Below the pieces are notes generated by a model, which searched no databases, was not told where the DNA came from, and worked only from the letters and a program-made list of their open reading frames with translations. The position numbers were made by a program, and so were the translations under genes. DNA of 64,000 nucleotides, taken from contig CAWBNK010000005.1 in assembly GCA_963790065.1 (NCBI GenBank), forward strand, positions 248,001-312,000, written 5' to 3'. Shown piece by piece: positions 17,304-26,185 of the stretch; the first letter of the stretch is position 1; each line of letters begins with the position of its first letter. The stretch comes from Palsa-504 sp963790065. GTDB lineage: Bacteria; Actinomycetota; Actinomycetes; Streptosporangiales; Streptosporangiaceae.

Positions 17304-17975
17304 ATGCCTAGCACCACAACCCCAGCCGGATGGCCGGAGTTTCACGAGGAACTTCGGAAGATCCGGGAAGATCCCCAGCTCACGGGCTTTGCGCTGGCGT
17401 ATGCGGGGCAAGATCCGGACCTGGCGCAGGATGGCCTCGACGACGCCTTCTGGTCTTTGGGGCGGGTCCGGCATCCCGAGTTGATCCGGAATCTGCGGGC
17501 CGTTGTCTACCGGGCTGTGAGGAACGCCATAAACCGGCAGCGCAACCAACTAGGCGCGATCCTGGTGGAGGACTTCGGTGCAGTCGCCGAGAGGCATCAA
17601 GATGAGCCCGGATGCCGCCCGCTCCCGCCTCGCTCGCACGACGAGACTGTCAGCCTTTATCTGCTCGCCCAGACCTGGCTCGAGCAGTTCGAGACCCGGC
17701 GAGTAGAACTGATCACCCAGGTGCCCGGCCGCTCGCGTGACCGCGGCCGCTACCGCAACGTGATCGCTGTGAGTGCCGAGTGGCTGCTCCTGGGCATCAT
17801 CAGTGGCGACGTCTGCGATGCCGACCACAACCCAGCCCTGTGCGCTGCCTACCCCGAATATTTTGCCGAGCCTGATGCCGCGGAGAACACGCTGCATCAG
17901 CGGTATAGCCGGGCTCGCGCCGACGTCCGCAGCATGCTGCAGAGCATCATCGATCGCGACGACCTCTACGCCTGA
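17304..17975 (+). CDS. Sigma-70 region 2-like protein
   Basis: A 223-residue protein from the ATG at 17304 (GGGGG seven bases upstream). Residues about 20-80 (LTGFALAYAGQDPDLAQDGL, then DDAFWSLGRVRHPELIRNLR and AVVYRAVRNAINRQRNQ) resemble region 2 of ECF sigma factors: the helix carrying DxxQD, then a basic helix at the RNA-polymerase interface. No clear region 4 follows; the C-terminus (ENTLHQRYSRARADVRSML) ends like the last helix of one. It may be a divergent ECF factor or a regulator built on that fold. A strong terminator follows it. Confidence 0.5.
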   Translation: MPSTTTPAGWPEFHEELRKIREDPQLTGFALAYAGQDPDLAQDGLDDAFWSLGRVRHPELIRNLRAVVYRAVRNAINRQRNQLGAILVEDFGAVAERHQDEPGCRPLPPRSHDETVSLYLLAQTWLEQFETRRVELITQVPGRSRDRGRYRNVIAVSAEWLLLGIISGDVCDADHNPALCAAYPEYFAEPDAAENTLHQRYSRARADVRSMLQSIIDRDDLYA

Positions 17976-17989
17976 GCCCTGGTCAGGCG

Positions 17990-18024
17990 AGCGGCCCAGG
18001 CGCCTCGCGCGGGCCGCTTTTTTA
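17990..18024 (+). terminator. Rho-independent terminator
   Basis: AGCGGCCC (17990-17997) pairs perfectly with GGGCCGCT (18011-18018), followed at once by TTTTTTAT-type T tract on the plus strand. This is the clearest intrinsic terminator in the window and ends the sigma-like gene. Confidence 0.9.
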
Positions 18025-18183
18025 TACGTCAACTGACCGATGTCTCGCGCTGCAAATTGCAGCACGATTTGTCGTGCAACCCGGCACCGGGCTCTTGACC
18101 AGCCGCTCGGACTCTCCCGAGCACAGCCCTCAAGGAGTAACCAGCGCTCTGCCGGACCAGCAACACGGCCACGAAGGAATCCG

Positions 18184-18627
18184 ATGAACACCATGGCGCC
18201 GACCCGTCCCACCGAGCGGCACAGGTGCCGTATCCGGCTGACCGCGCGACCGGCCGCGGCGGCCGAAGCCCGCGGCCAGGTCAGTGAGCTCATCTGGGCC
18301 TGGCAGCCCCCGGTCGACCCGGACGTCGCGATCCTGCTCACCAGCGACCTGGTAACCAACGCCATCAGGCACGCGGCGGGCGGGACCATCACCCTCGCCG
18401 TGCGCTGCGGCCACGGTCAGCTGCGCGTCGACGTGGACGGCGCCACAGGCACGGAGTCAGCCCAGGCGGACACCCCGGTCGACATGGAAGTCGGGCCCGG
18501 CCTGATCCTGGTCGCCACGCTGTCTGACGAGTGGGGCTATTACCGCACCCCCGCGGGCCAGGCCGTGTACTTCGCGCTCGCATTCCAGCCCGGCCCAGCC
18601 GACGACGGCGAATACGGCCTGGGGTAA
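18184..18627 (+). CDS. HATPase-domain protein (RsbW/anti-sigma-like)
   Basis: The 147-residue protein is a single GHKL ATPase domain as in actinobacterial anti-sigma and SpoIIAB-like kinases. It has the N box DLVTNAIRHAAGGTITL near residue 58 and a G box GPGLILVATLSDEWGY near 105 (GPGL instead of the usual GRGL). The N-terminal helix RPAAAAEARGQVSELI is typical. These proteins bind a sigma factor or act in signalling without being full histidine kinases. The ATG at 18184 follows GAAGGAA. The next gene starts 6 bp later, so they are co-transcribed. Confidence 0.8.
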   Translation: MNTMAPTRPTERHRCRIRLTARPAAAAEARGQVSELIWAWQPPVDPDVAILLTSDLVTNAIRHAAGGTITLAVRCGHGQLRVDVDGATGTESAQADTPVDMEVGPGLILVATLSDEWGYYRTPAGQAVYFALAFQPGPADDGEYGLG

Positions 18628-18633
18628 GCGACC

Positions 18634-19386
18634 ATGACCGTTGACGCCCTGTCTGGCACGACTTCGTTTGAAGCGTGCCTGCGGTTGTTCGAGGACTACC
18701 CGCTGGCGGTCACCCGGCACGCCACGGACGGCGGGTCGCTGTCGATGGTCCTGCTCAACCGGACGGCCGGACCGCCTGTGTTCTTCGTCCTGACCCAGGC
18801 CCGCGACGACCTGTTCGTCATCCGCTCCTGGTATCGCCACGACGGGCTCGACCAGGTCATCCGGCCCGGAGAGCCTGGGCCGGGCCCGATCCGCGAACTG
18901 ATCACCGGCAGCATGCCGGTCCCTCGTGACGGCGCGCTGCTCGGCTGGGTCACCGACAACCAGGTGACGGCGGTGCTGACGGTGCACTGCAGGCCGCCGG
19001 AGCCCTGGGACGGCGCGGTCCCCGAGCCCCAGATCCGGGTCATGCCGATGGACGGGACCAGCGCACTGCTGCACTGGCCGCCGTTCACCGCCGGCCCCCT
19101 GGAGGACGGGCGGTTCTGGGAGTACGTCCAGCGGGGCGAGATCGTGGACATCGGCTCCATCGTCGCCCGCAGCATTGAGCAGGTGTTCTGGGTACCGTCG
19201 CAGGATCGCTGGAGCGCCGGACCCGGGTACATCGTGGTCATGGGCAACCTGCCCGCCGATGAGTACTGGCTGCCGGCCGGCGTCTACCTGGATCACTGGA
19301 CGCTACGGGAGGGCATCCAGGCTCCGCCGGTCAGCTGGCTGCTAACCCTGCCGGGCGTCGTCGACATGCCCAGCTTGCTGCTGTGA
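18634..19386 (+). CDS. Uncharacterised protein in operon with the HATPase
   Basis: I do not recognise this 250-residue protein. It has no signal peptide or membrane segment. It is Trp- and Pro-rich, with blocks such as VFFVLTQARDDLFVIRSWYR and SAGPGYIVVMGNLPADEYWL. Six bases separate it from the HATPase gene (AAGCGACC before the ATG), so a shared role is likely: perhaps a partner or target of the anti-sigma-like protein. The sequence is full length and shows no internal break. Confidence 0.6.
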   Translation: MTVDALSGTTSFEACLRLFEDYPLAVTRHATDGGSLSMVLLNRTAGPPVFFVLTQARDDLFVIRSWYRHDGLDQVIRPGEPGPGPIRELITGSMPVPRDGALLGWVTDNQVTAVLTVHCRPPEPWDGAVPEPQIRVMPMDGTSALLHWPPFTAGPLEDGRFWEYVQRGEIVDIGSIVARSIEQVFWVPSQDRWSAGPGYIVVMGNLPADEYWLPAGVYLDHWTLREGIQAPPVSWLLTLPGVVDMPSLLL

Positions 19387-19395
19387 CCCGCTCGG

Positions 19396-20108
19396 CTACC
19401 GCCCGTGCGGATCGGACGCGTTGAGCGTCGCCACGACCTGGTGGTAGTCACCGCGCGCCTCCCCGTAGCGCAGGAACTTCACCCGCTCGACCTGGATCTC
19501 CTTCGCGTCCGGCTGCGCCGCCAGCAGCGCGACGACCTCCGCGACGAACCCATCGAGCGGCATGGCGAACTCGCTGTCATCCTGCCCGGGCAGCAGCGCG
19601 GTCCGTACGGACGGCGGCTCGAGCTCGATCACCCGCACGCTGGTGTCGGCGAGCTGCAGCCGGATCGACTCGCTGAGCATGTGTCGCGGCCTTCGACGCG
19701 TTGTAGCTCGGCGTGACCCCGCGGCGTAACCCAGGCCAGAGAGACGTCATGCTGGCGTCCCTCCCCCATCAACCGGCAAAGGCGGACGCCGCCCTCGGCC
19801 GAGTCGAGGAACGATCCGGGCTCATGCCAGTCCTCGATGCGCATGATGCCCGCCATCGCGACCAGGACGTTCAGGTCAGGGTGCCGGGCCAGCACCTGCT
19901 TAGCGGCCGACTCGATGCTCGCAGCGTCCGTGATGTCGACTTGGACCGTGTCCAGCCCAGGATGCGCGGCGGCAATCCGCTCGAGCAGGTCGGCGCGGCG
20001 GCCGCCGACGATGACGGTGTTACCCCTGGCCTGCAGTTCGAGCGCCAGGGCTAGGCCGCTGCCGCTCGTCGAGCCGGGGATGAAGACCGTGTTTCCGGAT
20101 ATGTTCAT
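19396..20108 (-). pseudogene. DltE-like SDR oxidoreductase with internal deletion and frameshift
   Basis: The 5' part (ATG at 20108) encodes an SDR N-terminus: NTVFIPGSTSGSGLALALEL with the cofactor glycines, VQVDITDAASIESAAKQVL and LNVLVAMAGIMRIEDWHEP. After about residue 108 the strand with NVLG and the catalytic Ser is missing. A short segment VTPSYNASKAAT (catalytic YxxxK) is followed by a one-base shift near 19680, and the C-terminus MLSESIRLQLADTSVRVIEL continues to 19396. The gene is therefore broken twice. It is divergent from the MmyB-type regulator at 20208, the usual partner of this SDR. Confidence 0.8.
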
Positions 20109-20195
20109 GCTTCGAGTCTGGGCAGGCGGGCGCGGCGCAGGCAGAGAGCGCTTATCGGAGGATCGCCGATCCCTGGTTCGCTCGGGCTGCAGGCG

Positions 20196-20201
20196 GATAA
20201 T
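20196..20201 (+). promoter_or_regulatory. -10 box GATAAT of a probable leaderless promoter
   Basis: GATAAT lies 6 nt before the GTG at 20208 with no ribosome binding site between, so transcription should begin at the start codon. Confidence 0.45.
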
Positions 20202-20207
20202 CGAAGC

Positions 20208-21059
20208 GTGGACCGTGCAGCACTGGCCGGCTTCCTCCGGCACCGCCGCGAGGCGCTGCGGCCCGAGGACGTCGGGCTCCCGGCTGGGGCCCGGCGCCGG
20301 ACCCCGGGCCTGCGGCGCGAGGACGTGGCCGCCCTGGCGCTGATGTCGGTCGACTACTACACGCGGCTCGAGCAGCAGCGCGGCCCGCAGCCAAGTGAGC
20401 AGATGCTCGCCTCGCTGGCCCGGGCGCTGCGGCTGAGCGGCGATGAGCGTGACTACCTGTTCCAGATCGCGGGCCACAACGCCCCGGCCTCCGTACCCGC
20501 GGCGGCCCACGTCGCGCCCGCGCTGCTGCGGGTGCTGGACCGCCTCGATGACACCCCCGCGCTGATCTTGTCCAACCTGGGTGAGACGCTCGTCCAGAAC
20601 CGGATGGCCGATGCCCTGTTCGGCGACAAGTCGGGATACGCGGGACTGGCCCGCAGCGAGATCTACCGCTGGTTTACCGACCCGGCCGAGCGGCGAATCT
20701 ATCCCGAGGACGACCGTGCCCGGCAAAGCCGGGCCCTGGTCGCGAGCCTGCGGGCCGCATACGGGTCGATGGGACCCAGGTCGCGTGCGGGCGAGATTGT
20801 CCGTGCGCTGCAGAAGGCCAGCCCGCAGTTCGCCGGACTGTGGGAACGGCACGAGGTGGCCAGGCGCTTCGAGGACCACAAGACGCTCATCCATCCCGAG
20901 CTCGGCCCGATCGAGCTGGACTGCCAGGCCTTGCTCACCGAGGACCAGTCCCAGGCGCTGCTCGTGCTCACTGCACCCCCGCGCACCGAGGGCTACGAAA
21001 AGCTGCAGCTGCTCGCCGTCCTGGGCCAGCAGCGCTTCGCCGAGACGCATCCCAGTTAA
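20208..21059 (+). CDS. MmyB-type XRE-family transcriptional regulator
   Basis: A 283-residue protein with an N-terminal HTH (LRREDVAALALMSVDYYTRL, then EQQRGPQPSEQMLASLARAL) and the MmyB ligand-binding C-terminal domain (LILSNLGETLVQNRMADALF, then YRWFTDPAERRIYPEDDRAR). The C-terminal fold is PAS-like and binds fatty-acid-type ligands in the one solved relative. Such genes usually sit divergently beside an SDR gene and control it; here that SDR is a pseudogene, leaving the regulator without its usual target. Confidence 0.85.
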   Translation: MDRAALAGFLRHRREALRPEDVGLPAGARRRTPGLRREDVAALALMSVDYYTRLEQQRGPQPSEQMLASLARALRLSGDERDYLFQIAGHNAPASVPAAAHVAPALLRVLDRLDDTPALILSNLGETLVQNRMADALFGDKSGYAGLARSEIYRWFTDPAERRIYPEDDRARQSRALVASLRAAYGSMGPRSRAGEIVRALQKASPQFAGLWERHEVARRFEDHKTLIHPELGPIELDCQALLTEDQSQALLVLTAPPRTEGYEKLQLLAVLGQQRFAETHPS

Positions 21060-21257
21060 TCCCAGCCCACCCTGGCGACCGTCGCGTCTCACGCGCCCGA
21101 GCCCGCAACCAGTGGATGCCACTTACTACCGAACCTATCGGGCCGGGTGCCGCATCCACTGGCTGGCCGACGCAAGGCCGCTGCCCGCTCTGCGCGGCCA
21201 TCGGAGTCGGCTAGGGTGCCGGTGTCGGCTTGGGTGATCGCTGGGCGGAGGAGTGGC

Positions 21258-21935
21258 ATGACGCCAGATCCGGGGCAGATCGCCGTCGTGCAGCGGCGGC
21301 TGCGGGCCAGCCAGGGGCCGTTCGTGCCCAAGCCGCGGCTGCCGATCCTGGATGAGGTGGTCGCCACGGTGCTGTCCCAGCACACCTCCGACCACAATTC
21401 GGAACGCGCATTCGCCCAGCTCAAGGCCAAGTTCCCGGACTGGGAACAGGTCCTCGCCGCGCCGGCCGGGCAGGTGGCCGACGCCATCCGGTCCGGCGGC
21501 ATGGCGGATCAGAAGGCGAGCCGGATCCAGCAGATCCTGGCCGCTATCCGCACCCGCGAGGGCCGGATCGACCTGCGCAGGCTGCACGATCTGGATGACG
21601 GCGCGATCGAGGACTACCTCACTTCCCTGCCCGGTGTAGGCCCCAAGACGGCCGCCTGCGTGCTCACCTTCTCCATGGGCCGGGCCGCCTTCCCGGTCGA
21701 CACCCACGTTCACCGCATCGCCGTCCGGCTGGGCTGGATCCCGGCCGGGACCACTGCAGACAAGGCGTACCGCATCCTGTCCCCGGCCGTCCCGCCCGAG
21801 ATCCGCTATGACCTGCACATGGCGCTAATCGTGCACGGGCGCGCGGTGTGCTCGGCGCAGCGGCCGCGGTGCGTCGGCTGCGTGCTGCGTGACCAGTGCG
21901 CCTACGGACGCGAGTCTGCCCCGGCGACGATGTAG
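21258..21935 (+). CDS. nth: Endonuclease III family DNA glycosylase
   Basis: The 225-residue protein has the helix-hairpin-helix LPGVGPKTAACVL with the catalytic Lys near residue 125 and the catalytic Asp in FPVDTHVHRIAVRLGW. The C-terminal 4Fe-4S loop CSAQRPRCVGCVLRDQC shows the spacing C-x6-C-x2-C-x5-C of true Nth. It cuts DNA at oxidised pyrimidines and abasic sites. GGAGGAG precedes the ATG at 21258. The N-terminus is of the shorter actinobacterial paralogue type, so a second housekeeping copy elsewhere is likely. Confidence 0.85.
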   Translation: MTPDPGQIAVVQRRLRASQGPFVPKPRLPILDEVVATVLSQHTSDHNSERAFAQLKAKFPDWEQVLAAPAGQVADAIRSGGMADQKASRIQQILAAIRTREGRIDLRRLHDLDDGAIEDYLTSLPGVGPKTAACVLTFSMGRAAFPVDTHVHRIAVRLGWIPAGTTADKAYRILSPAVPPEIRYDLHMALIVHGRAVCSAQRPRCVGCVLRDQCAYGRESAPATM

Positions 21936-22069
21936 TCGTATTCCGCCACGACTCACTACAGCAGGCGCCGACGACTCCTCTGGCCACCCCGTCCCGGCGG
22001 CCATGGAGGCCTGGTCAATATCGTGGGCGCAGCGGATTACCCTTTCCGCCCGGCACCGGGGACGGCCAG

Positions 22070-23359
22070 ATGGAATCGACCACAGTGATGCCCGCCGCAC
22101 CGGCATCCACGCTCGACCGCGAGTCGATCGCCGAGCGGAGGCACCACCTGGCCGTCGCGCGCCTGCGGGCCACCGCCCTGCTCGGGGCGGTCACCGTGCT
22201 GTTCGTGGCGGTGACCGCGGCCGGGGCTCACGGCACCCTGCTCGGTTACGTGCAGGCCGGCGCCGAGGCCTCGATGGTCGGCGGGGTGGCCGACTGGTTC
22301 GCGGTGACGGCTCTGTTCCGCCGCCCGCTGGGGCTGCCGATACCGCACACCGCGGTGATCGTCGAGCGCAAGGACCAGTTCGCGGCCACCCTCGGCCAGT
22401 TCGTGCAGGAGAACTTCCTGAACGCCGACGTCCTCGCCGAACGGATCCGGGCCGCCAGCATCGTCCCCCGGCTCGCCGCCTGGCTCTCAGACCAGGCCAA
22501 CGCCGCCCGTTTCGCCGGGTACACCGCCGACCTGGTGGTTACCGTGGCCGAGGCGCTGCGCGACGAGGACGTCCAGCGCGTGCTCACCGCCGAACTGACC
22601 CGGGCCATCAACGCCGTCGAGGTGGCCCCGCTGGCCGGCCGGGCGCTGCGGGTGGTCATCGCCAACGGCCAGCACGCCGAGCTGTTCAACTCCCTGGTGT
22701 TCGCCGCCGACCGGTATCTGGACGGCCACCGCGAGGAACTGCGCGAGCTGTTCGAGGGCGAGGCTCCCCGCTGGATACCCGATGCGGTCTACCGGCGGGT
22801 CTTCGAACGGCTGTACAGCCGCCTGCGCGAGCGGCTGGTGGCCATGGCCGCCGATCCCGACGATGCCACCCGGCGCCAGTTCGAGGCGTGGATCGCCGGA
22901 CTGCCGGACCGTCTCGAGACCTCACCGGACCTGCGTGAGCGCGGCGAGCGGCTCAAGCACGAAGTGCTGGGCAGCGCCGGGCTGCGGGACTGGTCCTCCT
23001 CGCTGTGGCAGAAGGCCAAGGAAACGCTGCGGACCCAGGCCGCCGACCCGGAATCAGAGCTGCGCCGCCGGCTGGCCGAGCTGCTGGTGGCGGCCGGCCG
23101 GCGGCTGGGCTCCGACCAGGTCCTGCAGGACGGGCTGGAGCGGATGGTCGAGTCGGGCGCCCGGGCCGTGGCCGACCAGTTCCACGACGAGCTGGCCGGC
23201 CTGGTCACCGGGACCATCGAGCGGTGGGACGCCGCCGAGACCTCCAGCCAGCTGGAACTGCTCCTCGGCCACGACCTGCAGTACATCCGCATCAACGGCA
23301 CGGTGGTGGGCGCCGGCATCGGGCTGGCGCTGCACGCCGTCGTCCTCGCCCTGGCCTGA
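22070..23359 (+). CDS. DUF445-family membrane protein
   Basis: A 429-residue protein from the ATG at 22070. A hydrophobic helix (TALLGAVTVLFVAVTAAGA) is followed by the DUF445 signature EASMVGGVADWFAVTALFRR, then PLGLPIPHTAVIVERKDQFA and LGQFVQENFLNADVLAERI. A long helical region follows, and a last membrane helix (VVGAGIGLALHAVVLALA) closes the protein. That is two membrane anchors around a large coiled domain. Function in the family is unknown; YheB-type members are linked to cell surface structures. Confidence 0.83.
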   Translation: MESTTVMPAAPASTLDRESIAERRHHLAVARLRATALLGAVTVLFVAVTAAGAHGTLLGYVQAGAEASMVGGVADWFAVTALFRRPLGLPIPHTAVIVERKDQFAATLGQFVQENFLNADVLAERIRAASIVPRLAAWLSDQANAARFAGYTADLVVTVAEALRDEDVQRVLTAELTRAINAVEVAPLAGRALRVVIANGQHAELFNSLVFAADRYLDGHREELRELFEGEAPRWIPDAVYRRVFERLYSRLRERLVAMAADPDDATRRQFEAWIAGLPDRLETSPDLRERGERLKHEVLGSAGLRDWSSSLWQKAKETLRTQAADPESELRRRLAELLVAAGRRLGSDQVLQDGLERMVESGARAVADQFHDELAGLVTGTIERWDAAETSSQLELLLGHDLQYIRINGTVVGAGIGLALHAVVLALA

Positions 23360-23391
23360 TCAAGCGCACGCGGGGCCCTTGCCATAACCTG

Positions 23392-23397
23392 TAAAAT
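23392..23397 (+). promoter_or_regulatory. -10 box TAAAAT upstream of the LysR gene
   Basis: TAAAAT is a near-consensus -10 hexamer about 65 bp before the LysR start, just after the DUF445 stop. No convincing -35 box is seen. Confidence 0.35.
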
Positions 23398-23463
23398 GCG
23401 TAGTGATGGTTAGGGAGCGGGCCTCGAACCAGCGAGAGACGGCACCATGGGCAGGATGGCCAG

Positions 23464-24357
23464 ATGGCTTCCATGAGGGCACTGGAGTGCTTGGTCACGA
23501 TCGTGGATCAAAGTTCGCTGACCAAGGCGGCGTCGGCACTGCACATGTCGCAGCCGGCGTTGTCGCACCAGATCGCGGCCATCGAGCGGGAGCTGGGTAC
23601 CCCGGTCATCGAGAGGCTGCCGAGGGGCATCAGGCCGACCGCGGCCGGACTCGCCACCGCGGCCGAGGCGCGGATCGCGCTGGCCGCTGCCGACCGGGCG
23701 GTCATGGCGGGCCGGAGAGTCGCGGCCGGGGCCGGCGGCCGCATCCGCATCGCCTGCGCGGAGACGATGACCGCCTGGGTTCTGGTCCCGGTGCTGCGCG
23801 CCTGGCGGCGCCGGTTCCCCGGCGTCGAGCTCGACCTGAAGGAGTACACCAGCGCGGACCGGATGGAGAAGGCACTTCACGACGGCGGGACAGACGTCAC
23901 CATCGGGCCGCGGCCGACGGCGACCGGTGAGCACGTCGAGGTGCTCGGCCGCGAGGAGGTGGTGGTGGTCGCCTCGCCGGAGCACCGGTTCGCGGGCCTG
24001 GACGCCGTGCCGCTGGCCGAGCTGGCGGCCGAGCCGCTGGTCCACTACAACCCGGACAACGGGTTCGCCGCCTGGGTCGACCAGTTCGCGGCGCGCCATG
24101 GTGTGGTGCTGCCGCAGCCAGCCTTGCGTACCGGCAGCCCGCGCACGGCCGCGCAGCTGGCCGCGGCCGGCATGGGGGTGGCGGTCGTGCCGTTCTCCGC
24201 CCTGACCCCGCTGCCGGGGGCGACGATCAGGTCCTTCGCCCCGCCGGAACTGCGCAACGTGGTCGCCTGCGTGGCCGCGCCGCACGATGACCTGCTCCGG
24301 CGCTTCGTCTCGGACCTGAAGCAGTGCGGCCTGCCCGGCTCACGCCTCGGGCCCTGA
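23464..24357 (+). CDS. LysR-family transcriptional regulator
   Basis: The 297-residue protein has an N-terminal winged HTH (SLTKAASALHMSQPALSHQI, then AAIERELGTPVIERLPRGIR) and a periplasmic-binding-like effector domain (GGRIRIACAETMTAWVLVPV through the C-terminus). The effector and the target are unknown. Two ATGs lie four codons apart (MASM). The downstream intergenic region holds one copy of a 96-bp repeat rather than an obvious target gene. Confidence 0.85.
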   Translation: MASMRALECLVTIVDQSSLTKAASALHMSQPALSHQIAAIERELGTPVIERLPRGIRPTAAGLATAAEARIALAAADRAVMAGRRVAAGAGGRIRIACAETMTAWVLVPVLRAWRRRFPGVELDLKEYTSADRMEKALHDGGTDVTIGPRPTATGEHVEVLGREEVVVVASPEHRFAGLDAVPLAELAAEPLVHYNPDNGFAAWVDQFAARHGVVLPQPALRTGSPRTAAQLAAAGMGVAVVPFSALTPLPGATIRSFAPPELRNVVACVAAPHDDLLRRFVSDLKQCGLPGSRLGP

Positions 24358-24420
24358 CCTGAGTTAGAGCCCGCTCACGTAGAGCGAACCGGCCGCGCCA
24401 GCCGCTGTATCAGCATTATG

Positions 24421-24516
24421 GGCATTAGGGATTTCGATAAGTGGCATTAATTCTTCGAAACCTTCGGCCCTTGTCGTAAGCATAAGTAATGTGTCAGGCT
24501 CGTTCCTGTCCATCAG
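24421..24516. repeat. 96-bp interspersed repeat, copy 1
   Basis: An A+T-rich block that aligns without gaps to 27982-28077 at 71 of 96 positions. The best-kept cores are GTGGCATTAATTCTTCG, the CCCTTG that follows, and GTCAGGCTCG. It lies 135 bp before the SDR start at 24651 in non-coding sequence between two plus-strand genes. No open frame or ribosome binding site is shared by the copies. Confidence 0.7.
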
Positions 24517-24650
24517 AAGTCACTGCGGTAAAAGCTGCCGTAGGCCACGATTTCGACGAGCCTAACGGGCAGGAAATTCCTGACGAGGCTTAACCGGTGC
24601 CGCCAAAGAGAGAGAAACAAGTGCCTTCCTGGAAAGACAAGGACCCTGCC

Positions 24651-25370
24651 ATGACCGGATCGCTGGAAGGCCAGACCGTGCTGGTCGTCGGGCGGGGCAG
24701 CGGGATTGCCCGCGCGGTCGCGCTAGCCGCCCGGGACGCCGGAGCCAGCGTCGTGGCGGCCGGCCGGGACCAGGAGACCCTGCCCGCCGCCTACGCCGGC
24801 GAGCCCGGGATCAGCACCGAGACCGTCGACCTGACTGACGAAGCCACCATCGCCGCCGTCGGCAAGCGGCTGGGCACCGTCGACCACGTGATTTCCACCG
24901 CCTCCGCCCGGGCCCGCGGCCACCTGGCCGACCTGGACCGGGATGCGATCCGGCGGTCCTTCGACACCAAGGTCATCGGCCCGCTGCTGCTGGCCAAGCA
25001 CCTGGCCCCCCGCATGAACCGGGGCGGGTCGTTCGTCTTCTTCTCCGGCGTCGCCGCGGCCAAGATCGCCGTCGGGACCATGGGCGTGGCCATCACCAAC
25101 GCCGCCGCCGAAACCCTGGTCCGCTCGCTGGCCCTGGAACTAGGCCCGATCCGGGTTAACGCCATCTCCCCGGGCGTGATCGACACCGGCGCCTGGGACG
25201 ATTTTGGCGAGCAGGGCAAGGCCGACTACTTTGCCGGCATCATCGCCCGTAACCCGGCCCGGCGGATCGGCACCGTCGGCGACATCGCCAGCGCCGTCCT
25301 GTTCGCCATGACCAGCACCTTCCTCACCGGCCAGACCTTGCACGTCGACGGCGGCGAACCCCTGACCTGA
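24651..25370 (+). CDS. SDR-fold protein lacking the catalytic Tyr/Lys
   Basis: The 239-residue SDR has a cofactor motif (LVVGRGSGIARAVALAARDA), an STASARARG segment in place of NNAG, and a C-terminus ending FLTGQTLHVDGGEPL. The catalytic region reads FFSGVAAAKIAVGTMGVAIT, then NAAAETLVRSLALEL: the Ser is present but the YxxxK pair is not. An atypical subgroup of SDRs shares this loss, so the protein may bind NAD(P) without normal dehydrogenase chemistry. It is preceded by the 96-bp repeat and by AAGGACCCTGCC before the ATG. Confidence 0.75.
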   Translation: MTGSLEGQTVLVVGRGSGIARAVALAARDAGASVVAAGRDQETLPAAYAGEPGISTETVDLTDEATIAAVGKRLGTVDHVISTASARARGHLADLDRDAIRRSFDTKVIGPLLLAKHLAPRMNRGGSFVFFSGVAAAKIAVGTMGVAITNAAAETLVRSLALELGPIRVNAISPGVIDTGAWDDFGEQGKADYFAGIIARNPARRIGTVGDIASAVLFAMTSTFLTGQTLHVDGGEPLT

Positions 25371-25375
25371 CGCGG

Positions 25376-26183
25376 TCAGCCGAAGCTGGTCGCGCCGCCG
25401 TCCAGGACCAGCGGATGCGCGTTGACGTAGCTGGATTCGCCGGACAGCAGCCACACTGTGGCGTAGGCCACCTCCCAGGCTGTCGCCTGCCAGGCCGAAC
25501 GGCAGGCTCCGCGCGGTGCGGCCCGGGTTGAGCCGCGACGCCTCCCGCCCCAGCGGCGTGTCCACCAGGCTCGGCACCACGAGGTTGGCCCGGATGCCCC
25601 GGGCCATGCCCTCCCGCGCTACCTGCCGGCAGAGGGCCAGCAAGGCTGCCTTGGACGCGTCATACGCCGGGATCCCGGTCGCCGCTCGCAGGCTCGCCGC
25701 CGAGCTGACGAACACGATCGCCGAACCGGCAGCCAGCACCGGCAACGCGGCCGCGGCCACCAGGAAGTGCGCCCTGGTATTGACCGCGAACGTCTCGTCC
25801 CACTGGGCGGCGGTCGTCCCGGCCAGCCCTCGCCCGAGCCCGATACCGACGTTCAGCACCAGGCCGTCAAGGCCGCCCAGCGCCGCCGCCGACTCCGCGA
25901 CCACCGACGCGCAGGCCTGCTCCGACGCCACGTCGGCCAGCACGACCGCGGCGGCCTGTCCTTCGTCACGGACCAGGGTCGCGGTCGCTGCCGCGGCGCC
26001 CGCGTCACGGTCCGCGCAGGCCACCGCCGCGCCTTCCCTGGCGGCCAGCACCGAAATGGCCCGGCCGTTGCCGATCGGCGGATCGGGTTCGGGCGATGGC
26101 CGTGTCCCCGCGCCGACTACCAGCACGCGCCGCCCCGCCAGCCGGCCGCGGCCGGGTGCGGAGCCCGCGGCTTCGGCCGGCAT
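25376..26183 (-). pseudogene. SDR-family oxidoreductase with a one-base frameshift near the C-terminus
   Basis: The ATG at 26183 opens an SDR of the actinobacterial group with an extended cofactor loop (VLVVGAGTRPSPEPDPPIGN, then GRAISVLAAREGAAVACADR). It keeps FVSSAASLRAATGIPAYDAS with YxxxK. After LPFG near 25497 the frame shifts. Removing one base at about 25492 restores RQATAWEVAYATVWLLSGES and the terminal PLVLDGGATSFG ending at 25376. Unrepaired, the frame runs on into the opposite gene. The event is either recent or a sequence error. It follows the decarboxylase-like gene by 2 nt, so the two form an operon. Confidence 0.8.
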
Positions 26184-26185
26184 CG

